Shown here: positions 48,001-55,594 of the stretch, in pieces
Layout of the letters: each line of letters opens with the position of its first letter
How positions within the stretch are numbered: position 1 is the first letter of the stretch
Assembly: GCF_002924365.1 (NCBI RefSeq)
Contig: NZ_PQWB01000024.1
Coordinates: forward strand, 26,298-90,297
Direction: 5' to 3'
Length of the DNA stretch: 64,000 bases
From: Chromobacterium alticapitis
GTDB taxonomy: Bacteria; Pseudomonadota; Gammaproteobacteria; Burkholderiales; Chromobacteriaceae
Translations under genes and position numbers: made by a program
The notes under the pieces: generated by a model
The model's database searches: none
The model's input: the letters and a program-made list of their open reading frames with translations, nothing else
What the model was told of the DNA's origin: nothing

Positions 48001-48421
48001 CAATCTGCACAGCCCGGCGCTGCTGCCGGACGCGTATTGCCCGGATGTGCACGAGCGGCTGCTGATCTACAAGCGCCTGGCCAGCTGCGAGACCGAAGCC
48101 GAGATCGACGATATCCACGAGGAACTGATAGACCGCTTCGGCCTGCCGCCGCAGAGCGTGAAGACGCTGATCGAAAGCCACCGCCTGCGCCTGGTCGCCA
48201 AGGAGCTGGGCGTGCAGAAACTGGACGCCAGCGAGGTGGCGGTGCAGATCACCTTCATCAAGAACCCGCCTATCGATCCGGTGAAGATCATCATGCTGAT
48301 CCAGAGCAAGAAGAACTATCGCCTGGCCGGACAGGACAAGCTGCGGGTGGAGCAGGCATTGCCGGAGGTGGCGCAGCGGATCGTGAAGGTGAAGGAGGTG
48401 TTGAAGGAGTTGAGCGCGTAA
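45026..48421 (+). CDS. mfd: Transcription-repair coupling factor
   Basis: DNA translocase that removes RNA polymerase stalled at lesions and recruits UvrA. From the proposed TTG start the protein has 1131 residues, near the usual ~1150. It has a UvrB-like N-terminal module (ALFPDWETLPYDHFSPHGDL, GEFSVRGSLIDLYPMG), the RNA polymerase-interacting Tudor-like domain (HEAHGIGRYVGLVTMD, LQLEYADGATLYVPVSQL), and RecG-like helicase motors with GDVGFGKTEVALRA and IIDEEHRFG. A TRCF C-terminal domain (D7) is present. The TTG at 45026 is chosen because the promoter at about 44983 rules out ATG 44933. Confidence 0.97.
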   Translation: MDTLPTLPPAGQKTRCGRLPDGLDSHAIAALAKQRRPLLVLAADAQAAQRLKAELPFFAPDLSIALFPDWETLPYDHFSPHGDLVSERLATLWQIRQRECQVVIAPVSTALSRLAPVSYLLGRTFFLKTGQQLDVEKLRGDMVSAGYQHVTQVMAPGEFSVRGSLIDLYPMGSPLPYRIDLFDAEIDSLKTFDPDTQRTLYPVPEIRMLPAREYPADESGVTAFRQHYREKMEGDPSKSRVYKDVSQGLWPAGIEYFLPLFFDETATLFDYVGDDALLVQHHDVQAAAETFWRDAQGRYEMARGDVERPVLAPADIFLRPDELMARLKPYARIEFSGDGETSAPALPELAVDRRADAPLHKLQSFIAAGGKRILLAAESLGRRETMLSFLAENGVKPTPVDNWADFIAGKMPLALTVAPLYSGFALADPAIAVVTESELYQHVARSHSRRKASRAGSDAMLRDLAEVKAGDPVVHEAHGIGRYVGLVTMDLGEGETELMQLEYADGATLYVPVSQLQLISRYAGGATDDIQLHKLGNPAWEKAKKRAAEKARDTAAELLNLYAQRAAREGHSFELSPADYSAFAAGFGFEETPDQATAIEAVIQDMCSGKPMDRLVCGDVGFGKTEVALRAAFVAVMGGKQVAVLVPTTLLAEQHFQNFSDRFADWPVRIAELSRFKSGKETKQALQGLAEGSVDIVIGTHKLVQPDVAFKNLGLVIIDEEHRFGVRQKEQLKRLRANVDVLTLTATPIPRTLSMALEGLRDFSAIATAPSRRLAVKTFVSPLSNGVIREAVLRELKRGGQVFFLHNEVDTIENMREKLAELIPEARIGVAHGQLRERELEQVMRDFLQQRFNLLLCSTIIETGIDIPNANTILINRADKFGLAQLHQLRGRVGRSHHQAYAYLLTPDGMTRDAQKRLEAIQLSGELGAGFYLAMHDLEIRGAGEVLGEGQSGEMQEVGFSLFTEMLKQAVRDLKKGRAPDLDAPLGVTTEINLHSPALLPDAYCPDVHERLLIYKRLASCETEAEIDDIHEELIDRFGLPPQSVKTLIESHRLRLVAKELGVQKLDASEVAVQITFIKNPPIDPVKIIMLIQSKKNYRLAGQDKLRVEQALPEVAQRIVKVKEVLKELSA

Positions 48422-48452
48422 GCGCGCTGATTCGCGATTCTCATCTTGTGAG

Positions 48453-48482
48453 AACGGCCTGCTCGATGGAGCGGGCCGTTTT
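48453..48482 (+). terminator. Rho-independent terminator after mfd
   Basis: AACGGCCTGCTC and GAGCGGGCCGTT form a 12-bp stem with one G-U pair and loop GATG, followed by TTTTC. It lies 31 bp after the mfd stop codon. Confidence 0.85.
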
Positions 48483-49040
48483 CGCTTCAATGCTCTTTCT
48501 GAAGAATCCGCTTCGCGGATATTGATTGAGTGCAGGCTCCGCCCGACCAACGGGTGAGGGGCGATGCGGCTAGCTCCCTCACGCCCCCAGGCCGCCCCAA
48601 CAGCGCGGCGAATACGATCGACTTCCAGCGCTCACTTTCATTGTCCGCGCTCCACATTCCGGTAGGGCGGGCAGGCCTCAGGCCTTGCCCGCGCCCACAA
48701 ATTGTAAAACCAAGCCAACTTGCCGCACTCCGCATCAGCATCCGCCGAGTGGATGCCCGCACGTAAACATCGCCCACGGCGCGGGCTCCAGCAATGAGCC
48801 GGAAAAAGTCAGCGCGGATAGGTGTTGCAGCGCGGGCAAGGCCAACGGGCCTGCCCGCCCTACCTGGCCAGGGGTGTCGGGGAGCTGGCGAGACAGCTCC
48901 CTGACCTGCCCGGCGGGCAGCCCCACCATGCCAATCATCATCCGCAAAGCGGACTCCTTAGCCCCTCAACTTGCGCCATTACAAGGCAAGCCCTCCTCTC
49001 CCCGGCTAGATTGGAAAGACAAGCACAAGGAAGAGACGCC
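48483..49040. other. 558-bp gene-free stretch rich in repeats
   Basis: Apart from the REP doublet at 48662-48863, this stretch holds the hairpin ATCCGCTTCGCGGAT (48506-48520), a GGGAGCT/AGCTCCC pair around 48875-48902, and the palindrome CTGCCCGGCGGGCAG (48906-48920). No open frame has a believable ribosome site or domain. The ribosome site of the ClpP-like gene (AAGGAAGAG) is at its right end. Confidence 0.5.
48662..48863. repeat. GTAG-footed REP doublet (BIME-like), 202 bp
   Basis: The left arm begins GTAGGGCGGGCAGGCCTCAG and ends CCTTGCCCGCGC. The right arm (48830-48863), read on the other strand, begins GTAGGGCGGGCAGGCCCGTT and ends CCTTGCCCGCGC. Each arm is itself a hairpin, and the arms face each other across about 130 bp of unrelated sequence. 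GTAG before a palindrome is the hallmark of REP sequences mobilised by REP-associated tyrosine transposases (RAYTs). No RAYT gene is in the window. Confidence 0.8.
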
Positions 49041-49667
49041 ATGCCCCGCCCCCACGCCGACCTGGAAGATGACATCGACAAGCCCGTCCCGCTGTACCGC
49101 CAATACGAAACCCAAGGCGCCGTGCGGCAGATTTCTTTTTATCTGTCCGAAGAAATCGGCGCGGCCATCCACTACACCGATCTCCTGTACACCCTGCGCA
49201 CCGCCAGCAGCACGGATATCGTCTACCTGCACCTCAACACCCCCGGCGGCAACTTCGACGCCGGCCTGCAAATCATCAACAACATCACCGCCAGCGAAGC
49301 CCACGTGGTCACCATCCTGGAAGCGCGGGCTTACTCCATGGGCGCGCTGATCTTCCTCGCCGGCGACGAACTGGTGGTGCACGACACCTGCCAGCTGATG
49401 TTCCACAATTATTCGTCAGCGCTGATAGGCAAAGGCAATGAACAGCAGGCCCAGGTCATGGCCAGCGGCAAGTGGTTCGAAAAAGTGATGCGCCATGTCT
49501 GCCGCCCCTTCCTGACCGACGAGGAGCTGGACCGCATCCTCAAAGGCGAGGACATCTGGCTGGACAGCGACAATATCCGCCGCCGCCTCGCCCACATCCA
49601 GAAAGGCGAACCCGCCGTCGCGCCGCGCAAGCCGGCCCGCGACCGGAACAAGCCCGCCGCAGATTGA
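49041..49667 (+). CDS. ClpP-like serine protease, stand-alone
   Basis: A 208-residue ClpP/crotonase-fold protein. The catalytic triad is intact: Ser99 in EARAYSMGALIF, His122 in LMFHNYSSA and Asp171 in KGEDIWLDSDN. LHLNTPGGNFDAGLQIINNI is the oxyanion and handle region. The N-terminal part (about 1-27) and the basic tail (RKPARDRNKPAAD) differ from canonical ClpP, and there is no adjacent ClpX, ClpA or tig. This resembles the phage- or accessory-type ClpP family. AAGGAAGAG precedes the ATG. Its partner ATPase, if any, and substrates are unknown. Confidence 0.85.
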   Translation: MPRPHADLEDDIDKPVPLYRQYETQGAVRQISFYLSEEIGAAIHYTDLLYTLRTASSTDIVYLHLNTPGGNFDAGLQIINNITASEAHVVTILEARAYSMGALIFLAGDELVVHDTCQLMFHNYSSALIGKGNEQQAQVMASGKWFEKVMRHVCRPFLTDEELDRILKGEDIWLDSDNIRRRLAHIQKGEPAVAPRKPARDRNKPAAD

Positions 49668-49731
49668 TCCGCCTTGCTCCGCGCGCATCCTGGCCGATAA
49701 TCATAGGATCCTGGCTGCGCGGACAATTGCG

Positions 49732-50490
49732 ATGCGCCCCACATTCCCGCTCATCGCCTGGCTGGCAATGCCGCTCTCCGCGCTCGCGGCGGCGGGCGAG
49801 TCCGACCTGACGCTGGCCAGCGGCGAGTTTCCGCCCTATGTCAGCGAACAACTGCCGCAGGGCGGCGTCACCAGCATGGTGGTGCGCGAAGCCTTCGCCG
49901 CCGCCGGCCTGCCGGCGCCCAAGATCGTATTTCTGCCCTGGAAGCGCGGTTATAGCGAAACCGAGCAAAACCGCTACGCCGCCGCCTTTCCCTACGCCCG
50001 CGACGCCGCGCGGGAAAAGCTGTTCCTGTACTCGGACCCGCTGCACCTGGACCACTTCTCGTATTTCGTGCGCAAGGACGATACGGAAGCCGCCGCAGGC
50101 CGCTGGCAAGGCAAACGGCTATGCCTGCCGCTGGGTTGGACCACCGCCTACGTCGACGCCGATATCCACACCTTCCAGTTGCAGCTGGAGCGCCCGCCCG
50201 CGCTGGACAACTGCCTGAAAATGCTGTCTAGCAATACGGTAGACCTGGTTTCCTGCAACGACTTCGTCGCCAGCTACGCCATCCGCCAGCTGTACGGCGC
50301 GCATTCGCCCTTCGTCATCGCCACTATCGGCAAGCAGCAGAGCAGCGCGCTGTATCTGATCGTCAGCCGGCAACGGCCGGACGCGGAACAGCTGCTGCGC
50401 CAATTCAACCAAGGACTGACCGCCCTACGCCGCAGCGGCCGCTATCAGCAGTTATTGCAGCAGGCCATAGACGCGCCGGCCAGCCCATGA
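49732..50490 (+). CDS. Periplasmic solute-binding protein (SBP_bac_3 type)
   Basis: A 252-residue exported protein. A signal peptide (PLIAWLAMPLSALAAAGES, cleavage likely after AAA) precedes a domain with LTLASGEFPPYVSEQLPQGG, VFLPWKRGYSETEQ and YVDADIHTFQLQLE. The pattern is that of the family-3 polar amino acid binding proteins, in which FPPYV and GG..S.VVREAF are typical. No permease or ATPase gene is adjacent, so it is an orphan that may serve a distant transporter or act as a sensor. It lies 64 bp after the ClpP-like gene. Ligand unknown. Confidence 0.8.
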   Translation: MRPTFPLIAWLAMPLSALAAAGESDLTLASGEFPPYVSEQLPQGGVTSMVVREAFAAAGLPAPKIVFLPWKRGYSETEQNRYAAAFPYARDAAREKLFLYSDPLHLDHFSYFVRKDDTEAAAGRWQGKRLCLPLGWTTAYVDADIHTFQLQLERPPALDNCLKMLSSNTVDLVSCNDFVASYAIRQLYGAHSPFVIATIGKQQSSALYLIVSRQRPDAEQLLRQFNQGLTALRRSGRYQQLLQQAIDAPASP

Positions 50491-50562
50491 AAATGACAAT
50501 ATGCTTTTCATGAATACGATTTGCCACTATCATTTTCAAGTCCAGACAAAAAGAACATCTAT

Positions 50563-51081
50563 ATGTCTTTACGCACCATACGCATGCTGACCCGCTACAG
50601 CGCCTGGGCCAATCGCCGCCTGTTCGACACGCTGGCCGCGCTGCCGTCTGAGCAACTACAGCAGCCGCGCGCCACCATATTCGGCACTATCCTTTCCACC
50701 CTGAATCACAACTTGGTAGTGGACCGAATCTGGCAGGCCCATCTGACGCGGCAGCCTCATGGCTACGCCAGCCGCAATACCGAGGCCACGCCCAGCCTGG
50801 CCGAACTGGACGCCGCCCAGAGCGACCTGGACCGCTGGTATGTGGAATACGCCGACATGCTGGATGCGGCCGGCCATGACGAGGCGCTGGACTTCCGCTT
50901 TGTGGACGGCGGCGAGGGCAGGATGCGCCGCGGCGACATGCTGTTGCACATCGTCAATCACAAGAACTACCACCGCGGCTTCGTGGCGGACATGCTGTAC
51001 CAGATTCCCGCCACGCCGCCGACAACCGATTTGCCGGTTTACTTGCGCGACGCGCATCTCGAAACGAATCTGCCAGTCTAG
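50563..51081 (+). CDS. DinB-family protein
   Basis: A 172-residue four-helix-bundle protein of the DinB/YfiT superfamily. It starts RTIRMLTRYSAWANRRLFDT, carries a first likely metal histidine in STLNHNLVVDRIWQAHL, and a second cluster in MLLHIVNHKNYHRGFVADML. Related proteins are metal-dependent thiol transferases or hydrolases, or are of unknown role. ATG 50563 is favoured by family alignment; the frame opens at 50521 without support. It is convergent with the diguanylate cyclase gene, 4 bp between the stops. Confidence 0.85.
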   Translation: MSLRTIRMLTRYSAWANRRLFDTLAALPSEQLQQPRATIFGTILSTLNHNLVVDRIWQAHLTRQPHGYASRNTEATPSLAELDAAQSDLDRWYVEYADMLDAAGHDEALDFRFVDGGEGRMRRGDMLLHIVNHKNYHRGFVADMLYQIPATPPTTDLPVYLRDAHLETNLPV

Positions 51082-51085
51082 AAAT

Positions 51086-52288
51086 TTACAAGACCGCCGC
51101 GGCGGGTTCCGCCGCGCGCGCCATTTCCACGCGGTTGCGGCCGTTATGCTTGGCCTGGTACAGCAGCAAATCCGCCTCCAGGAACAGGCTGGCCAAGCTG
51201 TCATGCTCATCCGGCCGCAAGCTGGCCACGCCTATGCTGGCGCTGATGTCCAGCCGCGCCTCTCCTATCCGCGGATGCAGATTGCCTATCGCCAGCCGCA
51301 GGCGATCGGCGACATTGTAAGCTTCGATGCGGCCCGCATGCGGCAGCAAGGCCACAAACTCCTCGCCGCCATGGCGGCCCAGCAGGTCGCCATGCCTCGC
51401 CTCGCTGCGCAGGCATTCGGCCAGTTGGCGCAGCACCTCGTCGCCCGCCTGATGGCCATAGCGGTCGTTGATGCTCTTGAAATGGTCCAGATCGATCAAC
51501 AACAGCGAAAGCGGCTCGCGATGATCCCGCGCGCGCCGGAACGCGCCCTCGGCCTTCTCCTGGAAGGTCCGGTGATTCAGCAGCCGCGTCAGGCCGTCCT
51601 GATCGGCCTGCATGCGCAATTGCAGCAGCAGGCGCTCATAACTGATCAACAGCATGCTCAGGCTGAAGCAAAAGGTGACCCAGAACAGGGCGAGCGAGGT
51701 GAATAGATTGAACATCCCGCGCTGCTGGCCGAAAGCGGGATCGCCCATATGCCACGCCATGCCGAAACGGCTGACCGAAATCAGCACCATCACGGCCGCC
51801 AAACCAGTCGCCAGCCAATGGCCCAGCGGCGTCGCCTGCCGCCGCTCGCGCAGAAACTGCAACAAGATCAAAGACCAATACAGCGTATGGGAACCGGACG
51901 TAACCATGACGCGCCGGCCATACAGCTCCTGCCCCGCCAGCAACGCGAAAGCCAGCATCACCGCCGCCGCGCTGCCCACACCAAACAACCAATGGCCCTT
52001 GAGTCCGAACATCTGCCGCGTGGCGACCCAGGCCAAGGGGTGGAACATCAGCAGCAGCAGAGTCACCGTCAGCAGGCTAGGCCATGGCGCCAGCGGTAAA
52101 TTCAGGAAGGAGAACAGGGTGCCGGCCGCGGCGATGACGCCGCCTATCCCAAGCGTGAGCAGGGCGCGGTCGCGCCGGTTGTAGAACCAGAACATCACCA
52201 CCACCAGCGTCAGCATCAAGGTATATCCCGTGGTGCTGAGCAGCGTGGTCTTGAAATCCAGAATGCTTTGAATGGATTGGCTTGCCAT
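51086..52288 (-). CDS. Membrane diguanylate cyclase
   Basis: A 400-residue protein with six to seven transmembrane segments in the first ~225 residues, then a GGDEF domain. The GGDEF active site is GRHGGEEFVALL (GGEEF). The inhibitory I-site RxxD is present as RHGD exactly five residues upstream, so feedback inhibition by cyclic-di-GMP is expected. Substrate-binding motif LLIDLDHFKSINDRYGHQAG is intact. The sensor part is unlike standard MASE domains and its signal is unknown. Confidence 0.92.
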   Translation of the reverse strand: MASQSIQSILDFKTTLLSTTGYTLMLTLVVVMFWFYNRRDRALLTLGIGGVIAAAGTLFSFLNLPLAPWPSLLTVTLLLLMFHPLAWVATRQMFGLKGHWLFGVGSAAAVMLAFALLAGQELYGRRVMVTSGSHTLYWSLILLQFLRERRQATPLGHWLATGLAAVMVLISVSRFGMAWHMGDPAFGQQRGMFNLFTSLALFWVTFCFSLSMLLISYERLLLQLRMQADQDGLTRLLNHRTFQEKAEGAFRRARDHREPLSLLLIDLDHFKSINDRYGHQAGDEVLRQLAECLRSEARHGDLLGRHGGEEFVALLPHAGRIEAYNVADRLRLAIGNLHPRIGEARLDISASIGVASLRPDEHDSLASLFLEADLLLYQAKHNGRNRVEMARAAEPAAAVL

Positions 52289-52529
52289 CGATGAAAGCCT
52301 GGAAGCGCCGGTTTCCGTCTACCGCCCGCATCTTCCCTGTGGCCCGGAATTAAAACGCAGACACCATAGCAGATTGCCCCCAGGGTTGAGCAAGACGAAT
52401 GATGCATACTGCATCGAAGTCCGCCCGGCCGTCTCTTTGCCGCAACGCTGGGTAGGCTCCCCTGCTGCGGCGCGCGCAAACGGAAAGGCGCAGGCAAGGG
52501 CCGGGAGGCCCCGGCCGCGCGCCTACCGC

Positions 52530-53519
52530 TCAGCCGTTGAGCAGCGTCATGCCCATGCCCGGATAACGCTCGCCGCTGACTTGGCCCGCCGCGAATACCG
52601 CGTCCAGCATGGCCAGGTCTTCAGCCGTCAACGCCACGTTCAGCGCGCCCAGATTGTCGCGCAGATTGGCCTCTTTGCGCGTGCCGGGAATCGGAATGAT
52701 GTCCTCGCCCTGCGCCAGCAGCCAGGCCAGCGCCATTTGCGAGGGGCTGCAGCCCTTGTCTGCGGCCAATGCCTTCACCTTGTCCACCAACTGCAGATTG
52801 CGCTGGAAGTTTTCGCCCTGGAAGCGCGGGCTGGTGCGGCGGTAGTCGTCGGCGGCGAAATCATCCGGACTCTTGATCGCGCCAGTGAGAAAGCCGCGGC
52901 CCAGCGGACTGTAGGCGACCAAGCTGGTCCCCGTTTCGCGGCAGGCGGCCAGCACGCCGTCTTCCGGATCGCGCGTCCACAAGGAGTACTCGCTCTGCAA
53001 GGCATGGATGGGATGCACGGCGGCTGCGCGGCGCAAGGTAGACGCGGAAGCTTCGGACAGGCCCAGGTAGCGCGCCTTGCCCGCCTTGACCAAGTCCGCC
53101 ATCGCGCCCACCGTCTCTTCGATGGGAACCGTCGGGTCCACCCGGTGCTGGTAATAGAGATCGATATGATCGACGCCCAGCCGCTTCAGGCTGGCCTCGC
53201 AGCTCGCGCGCACATACTCCGGCCGGCCGTTGACGCCTCGCTTTTCCGGCTGGGCCGGGTCATAGACGATGCCGAACTTGGTGGCCAGCACCACCTCGCC
53301 GCGGCGGCGCGCCAGCAGCTTGGACAGCAACGCTTCATTGGTATAGGGACCGTACATGTCGGCGGTATCCAGGAAATTGACCCCCAGGTCCAGCGCGGCA
53401 TTCAGCGTCGCCAGCGATTCAGCCTCGTCGCGCGGGCCATAGAAGGCACTCATCACCATGCAGCCCAAGCCCAGCGCCGAAACCTGCGGGCCATTGCGTC
53501 CCAGTGTGCGTTTTTGCAT
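52530..53519 (-). CDS. Aldo/keto reductase
   Basis: A 329-residue NADPH-dependent reductase. Catalytic residues are visible: Asp and Tyr in [14 protein letters not shown], Lys in [10 protein letters not shown], and His in [10 protein letters not shown]. The NADP-binding [15 protein letters not shown] segment is near the C-terminus. It resembles the YghZ/Tas-like AKR groups acting on small aldehydes. ATG 53519 with GGAG upstream is preferred to an upstream start 26 codons earlier, since the protein then begins [20 protein letters not shown] as the family does. It is divergent from a LysR gene that probably controls it. Confidence 0.92.
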   Translation of the reverse strand: MQKRTLGRNGPQVSALGLGCMVMSAFYGPRDEAESLATLNAALDLGVNFLDTADMYGPYTNEALLSKLLARRRGEVVLATKFGIVYDPAQPEKRGVNGRPEYVRASCEASLKRLGVDHIDLYYQHRVDPTVPIEETVGAMADLVKAGKARYLGLSEASASTLRRAAAVHPIHALQSEYSLWTRDPEDGVLAACRETGTSLVAYSPLGRGFLTGAIKSPDDFAADDYRRTSPRFQGENFQRNLQLVDKVKALAADKGCSPSQMALAWLLAQGEDIIPIPGTRKEANLRDNLGALNVALTAEDLAMLDAVFAAGQVSGERYPGMGMTLLNG

Positions 53520-53616
53520 GTCATCGCTCCATTCGTGAAAGTGACGTGAGCATAAAAGATAGCCGCTCATTGATAAATGGGCCAAAATGACAAACATTAT
53601 TTAGCCAGGCTTCACA

Positions 53617-54522
53617 ATGTCGCCCTTCAAGCAAGATGCGCTGCAAGCCTTCCGCCTGATCGCCCGCCACCGCAGCTTCACCCGCGCCGCCGCGGAGCTG
53701 GGCGTCAGCGCTTCAGCTTTGAGCCAGGCCATGCGCCAGCTGGAAGAAGCGCTGGAAACGCGCCTGCTGGCCCGCACCACGCGCCAGGTGGCCCTGACCG
53801 AGGCCGGCGAGGCCTTGCTGGCGCGGCTGGAGCCCGCGCTGGACGAAATCATCGCCGCGCTGGAGGAGACGCGGCAAAGCGGCGGGCAGCCTGCCGGCCA
53901 GCTGCGGCTCACCCTGCCCCACTCCGCCGCCCAGCAGCTGATCTATCCGGTGATGGCGGAATTCCTGGGCCGCCATCCCAGTCTGCGGCTGGAACTGGAC
54001 GTCAACAATGGCCTGGTCGACATCGTCGCCCAGCGCTTCGACGCCGGCATCCGCCTGGGCGAATCGCTGCAGCCGGGCATGCAGGCGCTGCAAATCAGCC
54101 AGCCGCTGCGCTTTGTCGTCGTCGCTTCGCCGGACTATCTGCGCCGCCGCGGCGCCCCGCTCCAGCCGCAAGACCTGCAAGGGCATGCCTGCATAGGCTA
54201 CCGCTTCGCCAGCGGCCCGCAATACCGCTGGCAGTTCCTGCAAGACGGACAGGCGCTGCAACTGGCGCTGGACGGCCCGCTGGTGGCCAACGACAACCAG
54301 GCCCTGCTGCGCGCCGCGCTGGACGGCGTCGGCCTCGCCTATCTGTCCGAGCCGCAGATCGAACCCTGGCGGCGCCAGGGCCGGCTCGCCACCGTGCTGG
54401 ACGACTACCTGCCCCCGGCAGAGTCCCTCTACCTGTACTACCCGCACCGGCGCCTGCAGCCGGCCAAACTGGCCGCGCTGATCGCCTTCCTGCGCGAAAA
54501 AGCCGGCCTGCCGCCGGTTTAA
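53617..54522 (+). CDS. LysR-family regulator, divergent from the aldo/keto reductase
   Basis: A 301-residue LysR-type regulator. The helix-turn-helix is in FRLIARHRSFTRAAAELGVS and ASALSQAMRQLEEALETRLL; the C-terminal ligand-binding domain begins at about residue 90. The 97-bp intergenic region with the reductase contains CATT-GATA-AATG (53570-53581), a plausible LysR box. This layout matches the common arrangement of a LysR gene next to the oxidoreductase it controls. Effector unknown. Confidence 0.9.
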   Translation: MSPFKQDALQAFRLIARHRSFTRAAAELGVSASALSQAMRQLEEALETRLLARTTRQVALTEAGEALLARLEPALDEIIAALEETRQSGGQPAGQLRLTLPHSAAQQLIYPVMAEFLGRHPSLRLELDVNNGLVDIVAQRFDAGIRLGESLQPGMQALQISQPLRFVVVASPDYLRRRGAPLQPQDLQGHACIGYRFASGPQYRWQFLQDGQALQLALDGPLVANDNQALLRAALDGVGLAYLSEPQIEPWRRQGRLATVLDDYLPPAESLYLYYPHRRLQPAKLAALIAFLREKAGLPPV

Positions 54523-54745
54523 GCCAACAGCCGCCCCACCCTATTCATCGCATCCAGACAGTCTGCTTGACGCGCCATTGCTACAATCATCCACAAAGCG
54601 CCAAAAAAATTCGCACGACATGGACGGCGCGCTCGACAAGTCGATGACTTTGACATAAAAAGGCGATTCCGCGCGCGGCGGCCCTGACGACTACCGCCGT
54701 CGGAAAACCTATGATGGAATGAAGCAGTTGATACGGGAGACGCGA

Positions 54746-55558
54746 GTGAAGCGAAGCCTGCTGTACCTGCTGTTCGCGCTGCTGCCGGCCGCCGCCGCCG
54801 CCGAGCCGGCCGAGGCGCCTAGCACGATCACGCTGGCCACGCTGGAATGGCCGCCTTACGCCGGCAGCCAGCTGCCGGAACAAGGCATCAATGGCGCGGT
54901 GATACGCGCCGCCTATCAGGCGATGGGCTACCGCGTGCTCATCCGGGTGGTACCCTGGCAGCGCGCGGTGGAGGCCGCCCGTTTCAATCCGCAAGTGGCC
55001 GGCTATTTCCCCGAATACGATTCCCCCGCGCGGCGAGAAGCCTTCATCTTCTCCGACCCCATAGGCAGCAGCCCGCTGGGCCTGGCCGAGCGCGTCCGCG
55101 AGCGCAGCCATTGGCAGCAACTGGCCGAACTGGCGCGCCAGCGCCTGGGCGTGGTGCGCGGCTACGTCAACACTGCGGAGCTGGACGATCGCATCGCCAG
55201 CGGCAGGCAAAACAGCGACGAGGCACAGGACGACGCGCAAAACCTGCTAAAACTGGACCGCCGCCACATCGACCTCGCGGTGATAGACCGCAATGTCTTC
55301 GACTACCTGCTGCAGAACAACCCCACGCTGAGGACGGCGCGCGGCAATCTGACGATGAACCCGCGCCTGCTGGAAGAAAAACAGCTCTACGTCGGCTTCA
55401 AGCGCGGCGAGGAAGGCCGCAAGCTGGCCGACATCCTGAACCAGGGCCTGCGCCGCATCGACGCCAAAGCCATCGTCCGGCGCTATCTGCAAACGCATGA
55501 CAACGACGGCCCCGTCGAGAGGAAGCAAGCGGCAGCCGCAAAAAAACCGGCCGGCTGA
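54746..55558 (+). CDS. Periplasmic solute-binding protein (SBP_bac_3 type)
   Basis: A 270-residue exported protein with a signal peptide (MKRSLLYLLFALLPAAAAAE-like, from the GTG start). The mature part has ITLATLEWPPYAGSQLPEQG, VIRAAYQAMGYRVLIRVVPW and AGYFPEYDSP. The GTG at 54746 with GGGAG six bases upstream is preferred to the ATG at 54719, which would add nine residues before the signal sequence. Like the protein at 49732, it has no adjacent permease. The adhE terminator is embedded in its 3' end. Ligand unknown. Confidence 0.8.
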   Translation: MKRSLLYLLFALLPAAAAAEPAEAPSTITLATLEWPPYAGSQLPEQGINGAVIRAAYQAMGYRVLIRVVPWQRAVEAARFNPQVAGYFPEYDSPARREAFIFSDPIGSSPLGLAERVRERSHWQQLAELARQRLGVVRGYVNTAELDDRIASGRQNSDEAQDDAQNLLKLDRRHIDLAVIDRNVFDYLLQNNPTLRTARGNLTMNPRLLEEKQLYVGFKRGEEGRKLADILNQGLRRIDAKAIVRRYLQTHDNDGPVERKQAAAAKKPAG

Positions 55559-55570
55559 CGCCGACCGGTT
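55540..55570 (-). terminator. Terminator of adhE, overlapping the end of the convergent SBP gene
   Basis: Minus-strand AACCGGTCGGC and GCCGGCCGGTT pair around GTCA (one mismatch), followed by TTTTTT. The stem spans the stop codon of the plus-strand binding-protein gene. Confidence 0.8.
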
Positions 55571-55594
55571 GCTCGCTATCGTTTCAAGCCAGGA

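Noticed and set aside
48906..48920. CTGCCCGGCGGGCAG as a LuxR/CviR-type binding site
   Set aside because: The palindrome is one base too short in the spacer for the CTGNCC-N4-GGNCAG pattern and lies within repeat-rich DNA far from a gene start.
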